A stretch of DNA of 64,000 bases from Sebastes aleutianus (lineage: Eukaryota; Chordata; Actinopteri; Perciformes; Sebastidae). The translations under genes and the position numbers were made by a program. Below the pieces are notes generated by a model that searched no databases, had not been told where the DNA came from, and saw only the letters and a list, made by a program, of their open reading frames with translations. The DNA is taken from positions 11,751,361-11,815,360 of the forward strand of contig CAKAKS010000066.1 of assembly GCA_916700875.1 (NCBI GenBank). Reading direction: 5' to 3'. This document shows, piece after piece, positions 1-13,000 of the stretch. Within the stretch, counting starts at the first letter, position 1. Each line of letters opens with the position of its first letter.

Positions 1-88
1 TAAGGCAGGTATTTTTTTGCGGTATGGAGGCAAGTATGCATTGATTTTATATTTGAAAATAAGATTTAGTTTCTTTAATTTCACATTT

Positions 89-560
89 AAAGGAACAGTG
101 TGTAACAATTAGGGGGATCTATTGACAGAATGGAAGATAATATTAATAAGTATGTTTTCTTTAGTGTATAATAACCTGAAACTATGAATTGTTTTGTTTT
201 CGATACCTTAGAATGAGCTGTTTATATAGGGAGCGGGTCCTCTTCACGGAGTCCGCCATGTTTCTACAGTAGCCCAGAACGGACAAACCAAACTCTGTTA
301 ACTTTTCCTGCTTGGGTCCGAGTCGATAACATCACTTGCTCAATCGCCGCCGCTCTCTCTCTCTTGCTTCACCACTCACTTCATACACACACTCTGCGCC
401 CTAGGCTCTGCTCCAGATGACTCTAGAGAGGGCCATTGGTGTTTTCACGTCGGCCACCGTAGTTCTCCAATACGCTTGGCACACAGGAGAGGCTTCAGTT
501 GGTTGTAATCTCCTCACCACACCGCTAGATACTGCCATATCCTACACACTGGGCCTTTAA
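89..560 (+). mobile_element. TTAA-flanked MITE, family 1, copy 1
   Basis: Starts AAAGGAACAGTGTGTA and ends with the near-inverted TACACACTGGGCCTTT. TTAA is present at both outer ends (87-90 and 557-560), the target-site signature of piggyBac-type transposition. The interior has no transposase. Related copies are at 17132-17475, 21488-21855, 40500-40606, 41985-42060, 58246-58673 and 60527-60840. Confidence 0.7.
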
Positions 561-691
561 CAAACAGGTAGCTGTTTCCTTTCAAACTAGATGCGATTAG
601 CAGACCGCAGTGACTGATCACTGGTCTGCTGCCGCCAAGCGAAGGATTACAACCACACAATCTTTCAGTTGTTTTCGCCAAAGCCCGCCCT

Positions 692-696
692 CACTC

Positions 697-747
<51 letters not shown>

Positions 748-751
748 CACT
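692..751. repeat. (CA)n microsatellite
   Basis: About 60 bases of almost pure CA dinucleotide with one interruption (CAAACA). It creates a meaningless Val/Cys-rich ORF on the minus strand. Confidence 0.95.
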
Positions 752-3700
752 CTCCGAATTGAGTCCAGCAGGATGACAGGATAAGCAGTCATAGCCAAAA
801 TATACCACTTTGGAGTAAAGTCTTATAGCAGCTGCATATTTTGAACAATTGAGGTCGGCCTCCCTAGTTAGCCTGAAGTGACCGACATGCAGTTTCCCAA
901 ACTTCTTAAGTAAACAAAAGAGAGAGTAATGGGGGCCGCTGTACAGCAATTGTGCATCGAAGCCCAGTGGATTCTTTTTGTGTCACAAGCTAAACAGGAT
1001 TTTGTTTGTTTAGAAAAAAGCCATTCAGTCCAGCTAATTTATTTTGTGTGCCTATGCAAACAAAGAGCCACTCGCCAAAGTAGTTGAACAAGATTGGAGA
1101 AGGAGACGTGGCTGCTGCAGACATGCTCTGAGAGTCCTATTAATCCTTGCAAGTGTTTTAGTTCTTTCTATCAAGTGTTATTAAATGGGATGGACAGAGG
1201 AAGCGGTTCTAAATCAGTGACCCCATCATGGTGGTCTGAACACTAATTGTCCCTTCATTTGTTGATGATTAATGGTCTGAATTTCCACCAGTCACCATAA
1301 CGTTTTTACCCTAAACATGATCTTTCCCTGATGTTAACTATACCATACGGTAGTTCCCATGTGCAGTTACGGTGGAAATAAATCATTTTGATCATTGAAA
1401 CTAATTGAATCCAATATCGACGTTCTGTCTGGCAGTAGGATTGGCCTGCCTGTGTCATCGACATTTGGTTGCAACTGCTGCACAATTTGTTCAATATTTG
1501 AATATGTCAGTTTGTGTGAAATAGGCCACACCTACAACAAAAAAGAGTCCATTTTTGGGGCCCTCATCCAAACATGTTAGAGGTGAAAATAGTGCAAAAG
1601 CATACAATTTGTCTTGAGCCAAGGAAGCCAAGAACCACAGACTGAATATAAGAAGTGAATGTAGTCACCGTGATGTCACCCATTGGTTTGTGGACTGCCG
1701 TTTTGAAGCCTCAAGTTCGGCATTTTGTCCGTCACCATCTTGGTTTTAGGCTGTTGCCATCTTGTTTTTTTGGAACCAGAAGTGACACGAGAGGGGTGGA
1801 ACTAAGTACAACCGAATGCTGAAAGACATTTTTAGGCAACCAAATTGTTATAATTAACTTTCTTGAACTGAAAACACACCGTGAAAGGGTTAAAGTTGTA
1901 AGACGAAAAATCTGACAACTCCCAGACCGGACAACGCCGTGGTAGCAACCTGTCAATCACAAGGTAGCCACACCCTAAAGCATACCCTGCTTTATGGTCT
2001 ATTTGACTCTAAATGGGATCATAATTTACTAAATGAACATCATGCTGTATTGAAGAAGACTTGAAACTAGCGATTGAGACCATAAACTCATGTTTACAAT
2101 GTTTACTGAGGTAATAAATCAAGTGAGCAGTAGGCTCATTTTCTCATAGACTTCTATACAATCTGACTTCTTTTTGGCAACCAGAGGAGTCGCCCCCTGC
2201 TGGCTGTTAGAAAGAAAGCAGGCTTAAGGCACGTCTGCATTGGCTTCACTTTTCAGACCAGGAGGTTATCGCCTGCCAAGAACAAAAATTGCTTCTTTGC
2301 CTCACGGTTCAAGAGGTCCTCTAGCCTAATTATAAAGAACCAATAAATGCCCACAAGGTGGCCATGTTGGATCTGAGTCTGCACTAAAAACTGATCACTG
2401 GTTCCTTTGCACATTGTCTAACTTTCCCCCAAAATTCAAGGAAATTTGTTGACTTGTGTTTTAGAGAGACTTTTCTGCAACTTGGTAGAGGTACTATTAG
2501 GCATCAGCTGAGTCATGCAGCAATTTGTCATTTTGCGTGGGTCAAATTGATGCCTGTAGCACACATGCGTCATACAGACAGAAGCCGTGGTCGAGGCGCA
2601 GTAGGTGGGATGTGAAGATCCGGAAAGCGGATGCAAAGAAATTGTTGCTTTTCTGGAGAGTTGAAGCACAACAAGGCCAGAATAAAGGACAGTGGCGAAA
2701 TTCCGACAAGCGTCATCAAGCAGCTGCCGGTGTACAGGCTTACAAACAATGAGTGCAGGTGTTTCGATGTGCGTCATACACCACCGATGTGTGTTGTCAA
2801 TATGAAAGAGAGAAGTCAACAAAAAGAAAATCATTAAAAAAAACAATGTATTTTGCTAAGATAGTTATATAATCTTTTAGCACCCTTCAAAAAAAAATTG
2901 CTTTACAGTATTAGTGTCAAGTTGTGGTAGAAAGATCAGCTATAGTAGTAAAAAGCAGCTCAGGAAATTCAGTCTTCAGTAGATTCAGCAGGGAAATGAG
3001 AAAAGAGAGAATATCAATACACACACCGAGTGGAATATCGGCACGGCAATAAAACAAGGAAGGTAATATACTATATACTATACTATATATACTATATTCA
3101 TCTTCAGCAATTTCAATACCTAGCGCACATTTGAAGTACTATGAAAAAATATGGATTCAATAAAAGTAATCACATAATAATGCTGATTGTGGAAGAGTTG
3201 GTTCAGTGTAGAAGATTAACAGCTGCAGTCTGAATAAGCTGCAGTTGAGACTGAGCTTCGTGACCGAGAGAACTATGCGAGCCAGAAAAGGAAAGAGATT
3301 GACCAGTTTGAGAGATGCCTCTCAACCTGATGAAAGAAACAGGTTGTAGAGGTAATGTTAGGGCTCATGTTGTTTCAAAGTCTCTTAGTGTATAGGGATG
3401 TTCTGGGCAGCTGAAAAGCCCATTTTTGAGTCCTCTCAATCAGTCTGATCTGTTCAAATCCTTAAAAAAAACAACATCTGACCACTTTCCCTGGAGAGGA
3501 GGTTAACAATAAGCTGGTCCCCAAGAAAAACCTTAATCCACTCAGCTTTAGTGCCTGATAGTGGAGCCCTTTTAAACAACATTTAGGTCTGCAGGGTGTC
3601 AGCTGTCTATCAGATATAGAGGACTGTGTCTCTGGAATACTTAAATACCTCTTTTTGTGTGAATCTGCCTCTTCTTTCAGGCTTTTAACATCAGTTTTTT

Positions 3701-3961
3701 TTTATATTTTTTGTATCAAGCCCATGCTGAGCCTTAATTGCATCTGTGCGCAGTGGGTAATAATGTTCACTTCTTTAGTTCTAGGCACTTTGAATGTCAC
3801 ACAATGCCTCAGAATATATGAAAAGAAAATCTGCCAAATGTCCATTTCCGCCTGTCATTCATTGGGTTATGTATCACAGGAAAGCTATTTGTCACATGCT
3901 TTCATATGCAGTACACCAGCTCATTAAACTTACCACGAGATTTTCCTCTTCTGTGTTTCAG

Positions 3962-4075
3962 TTTCGTACGTTTGACCCGTGTAAACAGCTGTGGTGCAGT
4001 CACCCCGACAACCCCTACTTCTGCAAAACCAAGAAGGGGCCGCCTCTTGATGGGACCGAGTGTGCTCCTGGAAAA
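3962..4075 (+). CDS. adamts3: adamts3 exon A: disintegrin-like domain, C-terminal half
   Basis: Residues 1-38 of the partial protein, beginning FRTFDPCKQLWCSHP and ending TECAPGK. The 114 nt are exactly 38 codons, phase 0 at both ends. The acceptor is a pyrimidine-rich tract ending TTTCAG and the donor is GTAAGT. The Cys pattern (CKQLWC, YFCKTKKGPPLDGTEC) is typical of the ADAMTS disintegrin-like region, which in this family is structural and does not bind integrins like true disintegrins. No earlier adamts3 exon was found between 1 and 3961. Confidence 0.93.
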
Positions 4076-7000
4076 GTAAGTTTGTCTGTTACTGTATATG
4101 TGGTACTACATGGCCAAAAGTCTGTGTTTAAGTGCAATCCATATTGTTTACATATTGCATTGGTATAGAGTAAGAGGGGTGTAATGTAATATGTGCGTAG
4201 CGAGTGTGTGGTTGAGTGACAGAGAGAGATGTGCGCAGAGCAGATCAGCTGTTTGGCGATCATCAGAGCAGAGAAGGAATAAGCAGTTAAGTTGTCTCGT
4301 GTTAAGTGTAGCCTACAGTCTCACACACACACACACTTTTTGCCCACATAATCACTTGCGCTTCTGATCAGTATTAGGCATCTTACTGGGGACCAGGGAG
4401 ATGGCGTTTCACGGTTCACGGTTACCTCTGCCGTGGTGTCAGGTCTGGGCTGGGCCATTCAGGGCCTATAGTTCTCTTCATTTTGAATTGCCAGTTGGTT
4501 TTATGGTTATGATGTCTATCAAGGAGGAGTACAGGGTGCGGTTTCACACATCAACACACACAGAGACAGTCCTGCTAAATGTCAGGCGCACCGGTGCGAC
4601 CAATGAAAATGTTTAATCGCACTTGACAGATTTTCACACTTGACGAAATGGTCACTCTGTGGAGCTCTGGTTCCAGTTCATCCCAAAGGTGTTGGGTGGG
4701 GTTGAGTTCAGGGTTGTGTGCAATCCAGTCACGTTTTTCCACATTAAAATGGGTAAACCGATGTAGAACTGATCTGGGAAGAACCCTCCCCAAACTGTTG
4801 ACACAAAATTGGAAGCACACTGTTGTCTAAAATACCTCTGTATTATGTAAAATGTAAAACTGGAACTAAGTAGCGTAGCCCAAACCTTAAAAAAAACCCG
4901 CCCCAGACCAAAAGTACACAAACACTCCTCACCACATACATTTGGCCATGTAGTGTATTCTCATATTTTCCCTGTATAGTCATTTACTGAGTCTAGAGAG
5001 GATTTTTTTTTATGTTTGGCTGACCTTTCCTCTCTCCTGTCATCCTCTGTAGTGGTGCTACAAAGGTCACTGCATGTGGAAAAACCCTAATCAGGTCAAA
5101 CAAGACGGCGCCTGGGGCTCCTGGAGCAAATTTGGCTCCTGCTCGCGCTCCTGTGGAACTGGAGCTCGCTTCCGAACACGTCAGTGCAACAACCCGGCGT
5201 GAGTGACAAAAGCAACAATAACACGATTTCATACTGTGTGGCATCATTAATGAAAGTAGAAATAATGGAGGATGCTGATTCTAGCTGGCAGGTATAATTG
5301 AATAATTTAATTTTGTAGATAATCTTAAATTAATCCTGTCCAATATTGAGTTAAGGGATTCATAGTAAGGGTTTTAATTAGGCTGTCTTCACCAGAAATA
5401 AGACAGCATTGGTTGTTTGTTCAAACACTTAAAATTATCCATTTTTACATTATTCTGACAAGCAACCTCTTGCGATCGTGATGTGAGAGTAATGACTGTT
5501 CTCTATAGCATCTCATACTAACATTCAGCTGTGCTTTCTTCCAACCATGACAGCTTTCCTAACTTAACCAATGACTGGGATGTTTCCCTAAACTTAACAA
5601 AGGAGGTTTAGTTTCCTAAACTTAAAGGAATCGCTTGACAGTTTGGGAAATCATGTCTACAGACAGTGAGGATGCTGATTCAGTGTAGGGCTGCAACTAA
5701 CAAATATTTTCATTTTAGATTAATCTGTTGATTATTTTCTTGATTAGTTGTTTAGTCTATAAAATATCAGAAAATGGTAAAAAATGTTGATCAGTGTTTC
5801 CCAAAGCCCAAGATGACATCTTCAAATGTCTTGTTTTGTCCACAACTCAAAGAAATTCAGTTTACTCTCATAGAGGAGTAAAGAAACCATAAAATATTCA
5901 CATTTAAGAAGCTGGAATCAGAGAATTATTTCTTCTTTTTTTTCTGGTAATCTCATTTTCTATAATATGAGACCTTTAAATATTGTAATATTGTATTGAA
6001 TTGTAGGTGGGTAATATTTATGTATGGGAGAGGTAGTGGTAATGGTCAATTAGCTGCATTTGTAAGCCATGACAAACAGTTCTTTAAAGAAATGTGAGAC
6101 AACTCTCAGGGCTCCAAAGAGGCTGAATGTTTTTTTGCCCAAACTGCAGGTGCAATTTTAAAAACAATCCCAATCGTTCATATAACTTTCTTCCCATCAC
6201 TTTTCACAGTCTTAGTTATAAATAACCGCTCACAGTCTAATCAGCTCTGATGTTGGTCCGTTTCCTTCCTCCAGGCCCTCCAACGGTGGCCAGGACTGCC
6301 CAGGAGTGAACTACGAGTATCAGCTGTGCAACACTGACGACTGCCCCAAGCACTTCGAAGATTTCCGAGCCCAGCAGTGCCAGCTCCGCAACTCCCACTT
6401 TGAGTTCCAAAATGCCAAACACCATTGGCTGCCCTACGAGCATCCCGACGGTAAGCCAGAAAAATGTCAACAGTGTTTTTTTTTTTTCATGCCAAAGCAC
6501 AACAATGAAAGTTGATTCTCACTGCCAGAACTGAAGAAAGGTATTGTATATTCATAACAGTTCCCAGCTGGTTTAGACAGTTTCAATATAGAGACCAGAC
6601 TCTTTTATGCAAAGACAACTTTTTCAATTGTGTTTTTTTTTGTCTGCTTTTCTTTCTTATTTTCAGTTTTTGTATTTGGTTCCTTTTGCCTTCTTCTTTC
6701 CTTTTTTTTGCTCTCCCCATCACTGTGCCAGCATGCAGAGTTAAACGTCACCATCCAAGCTGAAAATGTGCCCTTTCTGAAAAGGCGATTGATCTTTACA
6801 TACAGATACAAAACTTTTATCCTATCCTCAACCTCTACTCTTTATCAGACTTTGCTTTTATCTGGCTTTGCTCCACGGGGCTCATTGCATATAAATTGGC
6901 CTGGGTTTTCAAAGTCAGTCATGTAGAAAAGAAGTAGGAAAACCTACTGAGAAACTGCAGGGAGGCAAGACTTGAAAGTGGAAACCCATTGTTCTGTCGA

Positions 7001-10000
7001 AGGTAAAGAGCTTTTCTAAAGAGTGCCTTTAGGTATAATAGAAAGTTCATGTGGTTTTATACAAGGTCATATTTATGGGTGTGAATTCAGATATTTTCTG
7101 TTAATGTCGGGACTTAATATTTACATTTTATATTGGCGTGTATGCACAAATGACTTACTTTAGTGGTGTCCATCAATATTTTCTTATTTCACAAATGTTT
7201 GTAGTAGGGCTGTCAAAGTTAATGCGATAATACATTAATGCAAATTTGTTTTAATGCCCCTAATTTCTTTAACGCATTAACGCAACTCACAATTTTTAGG
7301 TTGCAGCAGACTCAGTTTTAAAACTAGAGTGAAGATACTGGCATCATATCAAACTACAAAAAACTAAGGAATCCATTCCATTCAAAACATGCACAGTATT
7401 ACACTCTGAAAAGCAATCAAAATAATTCAAAAATTCAGCTTGTATTCAAACTCTTTTTTCTTGCTTTGCCTCTATGAAACTCAGGCATCACAATATTATA
7501 TTCTTACTTTGTCCTCGCCATGCATCGTTGCGTTTGGTTGTTTTAAAGGGAGGACAAGTGTACAGCAGCTGCGGGGGGACTATTACTGTTACATAAGTTA
7601 AGTTTTGCATACTGTATGTACTGCTTTTTATATTCATTATGGCACTGTGACGAGGACTCTCATTTATATCTTGCAGCCAGAGACCACAATTATTTTTTGC
7701 CAGCATTTGTCGTGTTGGTGGGTGTTAATCACGAGACGGTAGTTGTAATCCCTGCAGCAACAACACTGGAAAAATGTTTCAGTTTTTTAGGCAAAAACAT
7801 TAAATATGTAGGTCATTTAGATGTTGCCAATTAAAAAGGAAGAGTGCATGGATTTAGAGCTCTAAACTGGTACAATCTCACATAAATAAATAGAGCCTTT
7901 CTGTGAATTGTTTTTTATATAATGTGAGTCAGGATCTTTTAATGTTATATAGAGATATGTTTTACTTTGGAAAGTACGAAAGAGATTATGTAAAAACTAC
8001 ACATTAATAATCAATGACATTTTAAAAAGTCTTTAATAATATTCTTGTTTTTCCAAGTTTGAATTGTCTACCTAATAATTCTACAACTATCTGTTGTCTT
8101 GTAGCCAACAAGAGATGCCACTTGTACTGCCAGTCAAAGGAGACGGGAGACGTGGCGTACATGAAGCAGCTGGTGCATGATGGGACACGATGCTCCTACA
8201 AAGATGCCTACAGTATCTGCGTGCGTGGAGAGTGTGTGGTAAGGACGTGTTAAAACTACTCAACTTTGACATATTAAAAGCTGCCTCAGGTAATCGTGCA
8301 CATTAGCGGCCGCAGGCTGTTTGAGTTTTGACTGCTTTGAAGGACTTCATTATATTACACAGTGTGATGTTGGTAAACTGCACAATCAGCAGCAGGGTCA
8401 ACTTTGAAAGTGCTATGATTTGATCCAGAGGGCTGTTTTATTATACAAAAGAAGCTTTATAATAAAGTTTTGATTCATTACTAAAAATGTGGCCTCAGAT
8501 TTCCCCCCTGACAGTAATAATTTGAAAGTAGCATAGCCTCAGGAGCTCCGTCTAAACCCCTCCCCTCGGGGCTACTTCCAAGGCAACGCCCCCCACACAC
8601 ACACGCACGAGCACCGCCGCATCGTAACTTCTTCACAGACACAGAGTGGAGAGAGGACCTCAACTCACAACGCTACCTCATGACAAGTAACCACGGCAGT
8701 GTTACTTTTGGCTGAGTTTTCTCTTCCATTCTCCAGTAAACTTGCGGCGGCGACGCGCTTTGAGTTCAGGCTGGTTCCCGCCAAGGGTAGAGTACGAGCA
8801 GGGAGGCAGGGAGGCATCTGATTGGTTCTTTCCAAGCGGACCGCGAGGCAGTGATTGGTAAACGTTTTTACAGGATTACAGCAGCTACAGATGACGGCTC
8901 TTTTCCGGCCCTTTCTCAGAGCTCATAAGTAATGGATCGCTGTCGGGGTGTAAAGACCATTTCAACCAATATAACAAATAGTGTATACTGGATAACATCG
9001 TCAACCCTGCCTTTAATAGAACATGTCACTCCTGTTGCAGTCTTTTTTTTAATTAAACACGCTGCTTTGTATAACAGACCGTTGCTGTGGGCGCAGTTCT
9101 GATGTCGGACTCTGGCGGACTGTTTTTGTGTCAAATTCTTGATTTATTAAGTAAGAAGACGTGTAATAAGCGGGGTAATGTACAGCTAGCGGGTCATTGT
9201 TGTGAAATAAACTCCTTCAGTGCGATGAGAGACCCCTCCGCTTCGCGTTGGGATCAAATTTGTATTACAAATCTGAATGTGCAAAGTAACTAAAGCTGTA
9301 AATGTATAATTGTATTGGGGAAGGGTCAAACAAACACAGGACTTTCACCCAGGAGATTTTAATGTTTATATGATCATTCGTATAGCTGGATGTATGTTTG
9401 ATTCTGAAAGCATTATTTCCTCTCTATAGGCAGACATTATGACACTAGAGGGGTATGTAGAGCGTCATAGTTTGAAGCTAAGGTCCACTGACCAAGCGTT
9501 TGTATTTGATGAGTTGGGAGGGAGAATGTGTCGGATTATCTGATAGCTAATGAAGCCTTGGAGAAAATAGCCGACAGGTCAGTTTCTCATTAAAACCATA
9601 AAGTGAATTTTACAGTTCCCAGACCAAAAACAATCTCTAGTCATCTGTGAAATTGTTTTCTTGGTCTCCAGAAAGTTGGCTGCGACAGAGAGATTGGCTC
9701 CAGCAAAGTTGAGGACAAATGTGGCGTTTGTGGCGGGGACAACTCCCACTGCCGCACCGTTAAAGGAACCTTCACCCGAACGCCAAAGAAACCTGGTAAG
9801 AACACACAGAACCAGCACAAACACGACGGCTGCACACAGAAAACAAATGATTTTTTACATGAACAATTTCTCCCAATGTTTTTCCCTGCATGTTTTCTCA
9901 ACTCCAGATAGTGAATGTTTCTTATCCTATGAGTGAATGATTAACCTTAGTTAGACATATACATACTGCACTGTTGTTTATATATCATATACTGTATATA

Positions 10001-13000
10001 AATCATTACTTTAATAATTTATTATGCCTATAGAAGAAGATAATAGATGAGATGGAGGCAAAGCTTTGATGCAATACAGCATGGCGTTACCAGTTTATTA
10101 TTTACATTGACATGACTTCATTTAGCAGGTAGACATTACTCCACCATGTATTTACATTAAGGGAACTCACACTGTTTCCTCTGCATGTGACGTACAATCC
10201 AGATAACAGCTGAACAATAAGCGTATCTAAATTACATGCTTATGATTTGAAACGTCCTATTTTGAGTTCAGTTTTTCTCCAGCGTGCAATCCTTTATGCG
10301 CTGAGTAAAAAAGCAAATCTTGATTAGCCAACCAGCTTCAACCCATTATCAACACGCCACACTTTAGTATTGATTTTTAGCCTTTCACTGGCTCTTCCAA
10401 TCGTTTCACATCTGAAATCCAAGAATTCTAACAAAGTCTGATTTCTGAAGAAGGAGAATAGCTGTGACTCACGGTCATCGAGGCTAATTTTCATTCAGTG
10501 ATAATATCCACTTAATGTAGAAAGGATAAGTGTCGAGTAGCCCGTCTTAGCATCTGGCAACATTCCCAGACTTCACATCTTAGATGTGTGCCTCAAACAG
10601 CCGAGCAAAAACCTCATTGATGTGCAGCTGGACTGAAATAAGGAATTTAACCACCTGTATTTTCCTGAAATGAGAAATAGTGAAGAAAATAGTGAGGGGA
10701 TGACTCTGCAGTGCATTCATGCTGCACGGGGCGAATACGATGATAACCCCAGGAACACCATCATCCTGACTACTGCAAATGAGCTTGAGAAAAGAAGCTG
10801 ATTGCGTTAACATCACTCCTCTGCCTTTGCAGGATGCAGGAGGTGGATGCAACAAACAGACTACACCTGTGTACCATTTAGTTCAATAGAAGCTCAGTTT
10901 AACAGACACTGTGTGAGCTGTACTGTTACAACAGTAAAGCTCGTAAAAACTTCTTCTGCTTGAGCAGAGGCCGTTTTAAATGAAGGAGGAAGCCTGCATG
11001 TGGTGTCTCACCACAGTGCCATTGTCTCCTTGGAGGGGCTCTTAAACTACAGCTGTGCTCCAGTTAAAATGCTAACATCCGCATGGTAACATGCTCCAAC
11101 ATGTTCTCATCTCAACTCTTCATATATTGACGCTTTGTCAGACCCGTCTGCGTCACTTTTCTGTCGCGTGTAAGCATGTGCTTAATGTTGTGAATTAAGC
11201 AAAAGCACTTGTTTAGGTTTAGGCAACAAACAGGTACGTCTTAAAATTACACACCTGTCAACGTAACTGTAATGGAAATACATGGAAGAATGATGGGAAA
11301 TTTGCACAAACTGTGGTGTAATTGTGCAGTGGCCTTGAATGATATAGTATCTCTAATAATTCCTGGTAAGGTGTAGAGTGTGAATGAAATTGCATCCTCC
11401 TCCTGTAGACCTCCATGTCATTTCTAGTTGCTCATGTGCAGTTTGCTTTCACAGCTAATAAATGAGTCTATAGGGAAAGTGCAGAGTGACGTGGAGCCGT
11501 GCCGAGTATCCGACAGCTGTCACAGCCGTCACTCCCAACAGTCGGCTTAATTTGGATTAAGTCCCTTATTAATTTGCTGAGAAATAATTACGCCCTATCT
11601 TTTATTCATTTAATTTATGTAGTATTTTTTTTTTCTAATCAAATTTGTCAGTTCAGAAACAAAGTGTGCTTTCTTTTCTTACAAACTTCTTCAGTTGAAG
11701 CTGCTTCACTCAGGTTATCTCCCCTCTGCAGCCACACAGGGCACACACACACACACACACACACTGACGTTTTGCTCGTCAATACAAAGTGCAGTGTTAA
11801 GGTGAATGAGTGTGACTAGGTGGTTAATTTCCTTTTTGAAAAATATGTCTTCACATTAACCGGCAGCATGAAGAAAATAGCGTAACGAATGACCCATGCA
11901 TTTACATAAATGGTTTCATGATGCCTTCCGATGCCAGCCTCATCTGTCAATAAATGTCTATTTAAACGACGTGATGGTATAAAGTCAATACAGAGCTTCA
12001 GAGAAAAATGAAAATTGACTTTCTGAGATCCTGGACATGACGGCGTCATCAAACTGTTTCAGGATTGTTGAAACTGTGATCATACTTTTTTTTTTTTTCT
12101 TAACATCTTTCTCATCAACCTGTTCTCACTTCCAACTCGTCAAACACCGCCGATTGGGCAGCGCCACTCGGGATCGGAAACCGACGCACGGAGGTACCCT
12201 TTAACGACAGTTTGTGACGGTCCAGGTTTTCAACTAACTCCAATGTAAACCCACCCGCGGCGTTATTCGACGATCGGACCAAGTGACGTAATATTAATAG
12301 GGTGAGAGTCCGCTAAGGGCGGGCGTGAGGGGAAGTGGATCGGTCAAACAAACACAAGACTTTCAACTAGGAGACCGCCGGTTGTGTCCCGTAGTAAAAC
12401 TAAAAGTAATGTTGACTTATTTTGTCACATACGTCACGTGACTCATTATTGTCAGTCACGTGAGTCGCTAGTCAGTGAATTTAACGTCAACCGCGACCGT
12501 TTCCTAACCCTACCTAAGTGGTTGTGTTGCCTAAACCTAACTTTCTGTGAAAATGGAAGTTTATTTTGAAAGGACACTATGCATGTAACAAGCATATATT
12601 GACACGCTGTCCCTGGTCCGTCTAACAGTAACGCAAGAGGGTTGCCCAGTGCGTCGGTCTCCGATGCAGAGGGTCGCTGACCAATCAGCGGTATTGAAGT
12701 TGGGAGTGAGAATGTGTTGTCCTCATTTAACCACTCACGTTTTTTAACAGGGAAACAATTAAGCAAGAGAGCCCAAAAAGAAACCTCTTTGTTGGAAAAC
12801 ACAATATGCAAGTATCCAGTGTTACTGAATCCCTCACAACCTCTTTCCTGTGCAGCTTGTAGTGCAGATGGATGCCTAACCCTGTAGAGACATAGAGACA
12901 CGAGAGATATCAGCTGCTGTTTCTTCTGTTCCTTGTTACTAATTAAGTGTATATTTAGGTCTGGCTCGACTGTCGTAGCTGTCACGGGTTCATTATCCAG

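Larger units (their letters stand above)
1..3961. other. Upstream adamts3 intron sequence, no exon seen
   Basis: No segment resembling the preceding ADAMTS exons (zinc-binding HExxH region or the stretch before FRTFDPC) is recognisable. It holds a TTAA-flanked MITE (89-560), a CA microsatellite (692-751) and otherwise unremarkable AT-rich DNA. ORFs at 2436-2846 and 665-949 look fortuitous. Confidence 0.6.

Noticed and set aside
665..949. Minus-strand ORF with Cys/Val repeats
   Set aside because: Translation of the CA microsatellite.
2436..2846. A 136-residue minus-strand ORF in the first intron
   Set aside because: No recognisable family, overlapping open frames on the other strand, and no exon-like boundaries.
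12452..12985. A 177-residue minus-strand ORF
   Set aside because: Largely overlaps a family 3 MITE and its flank; no domain, no splice context.
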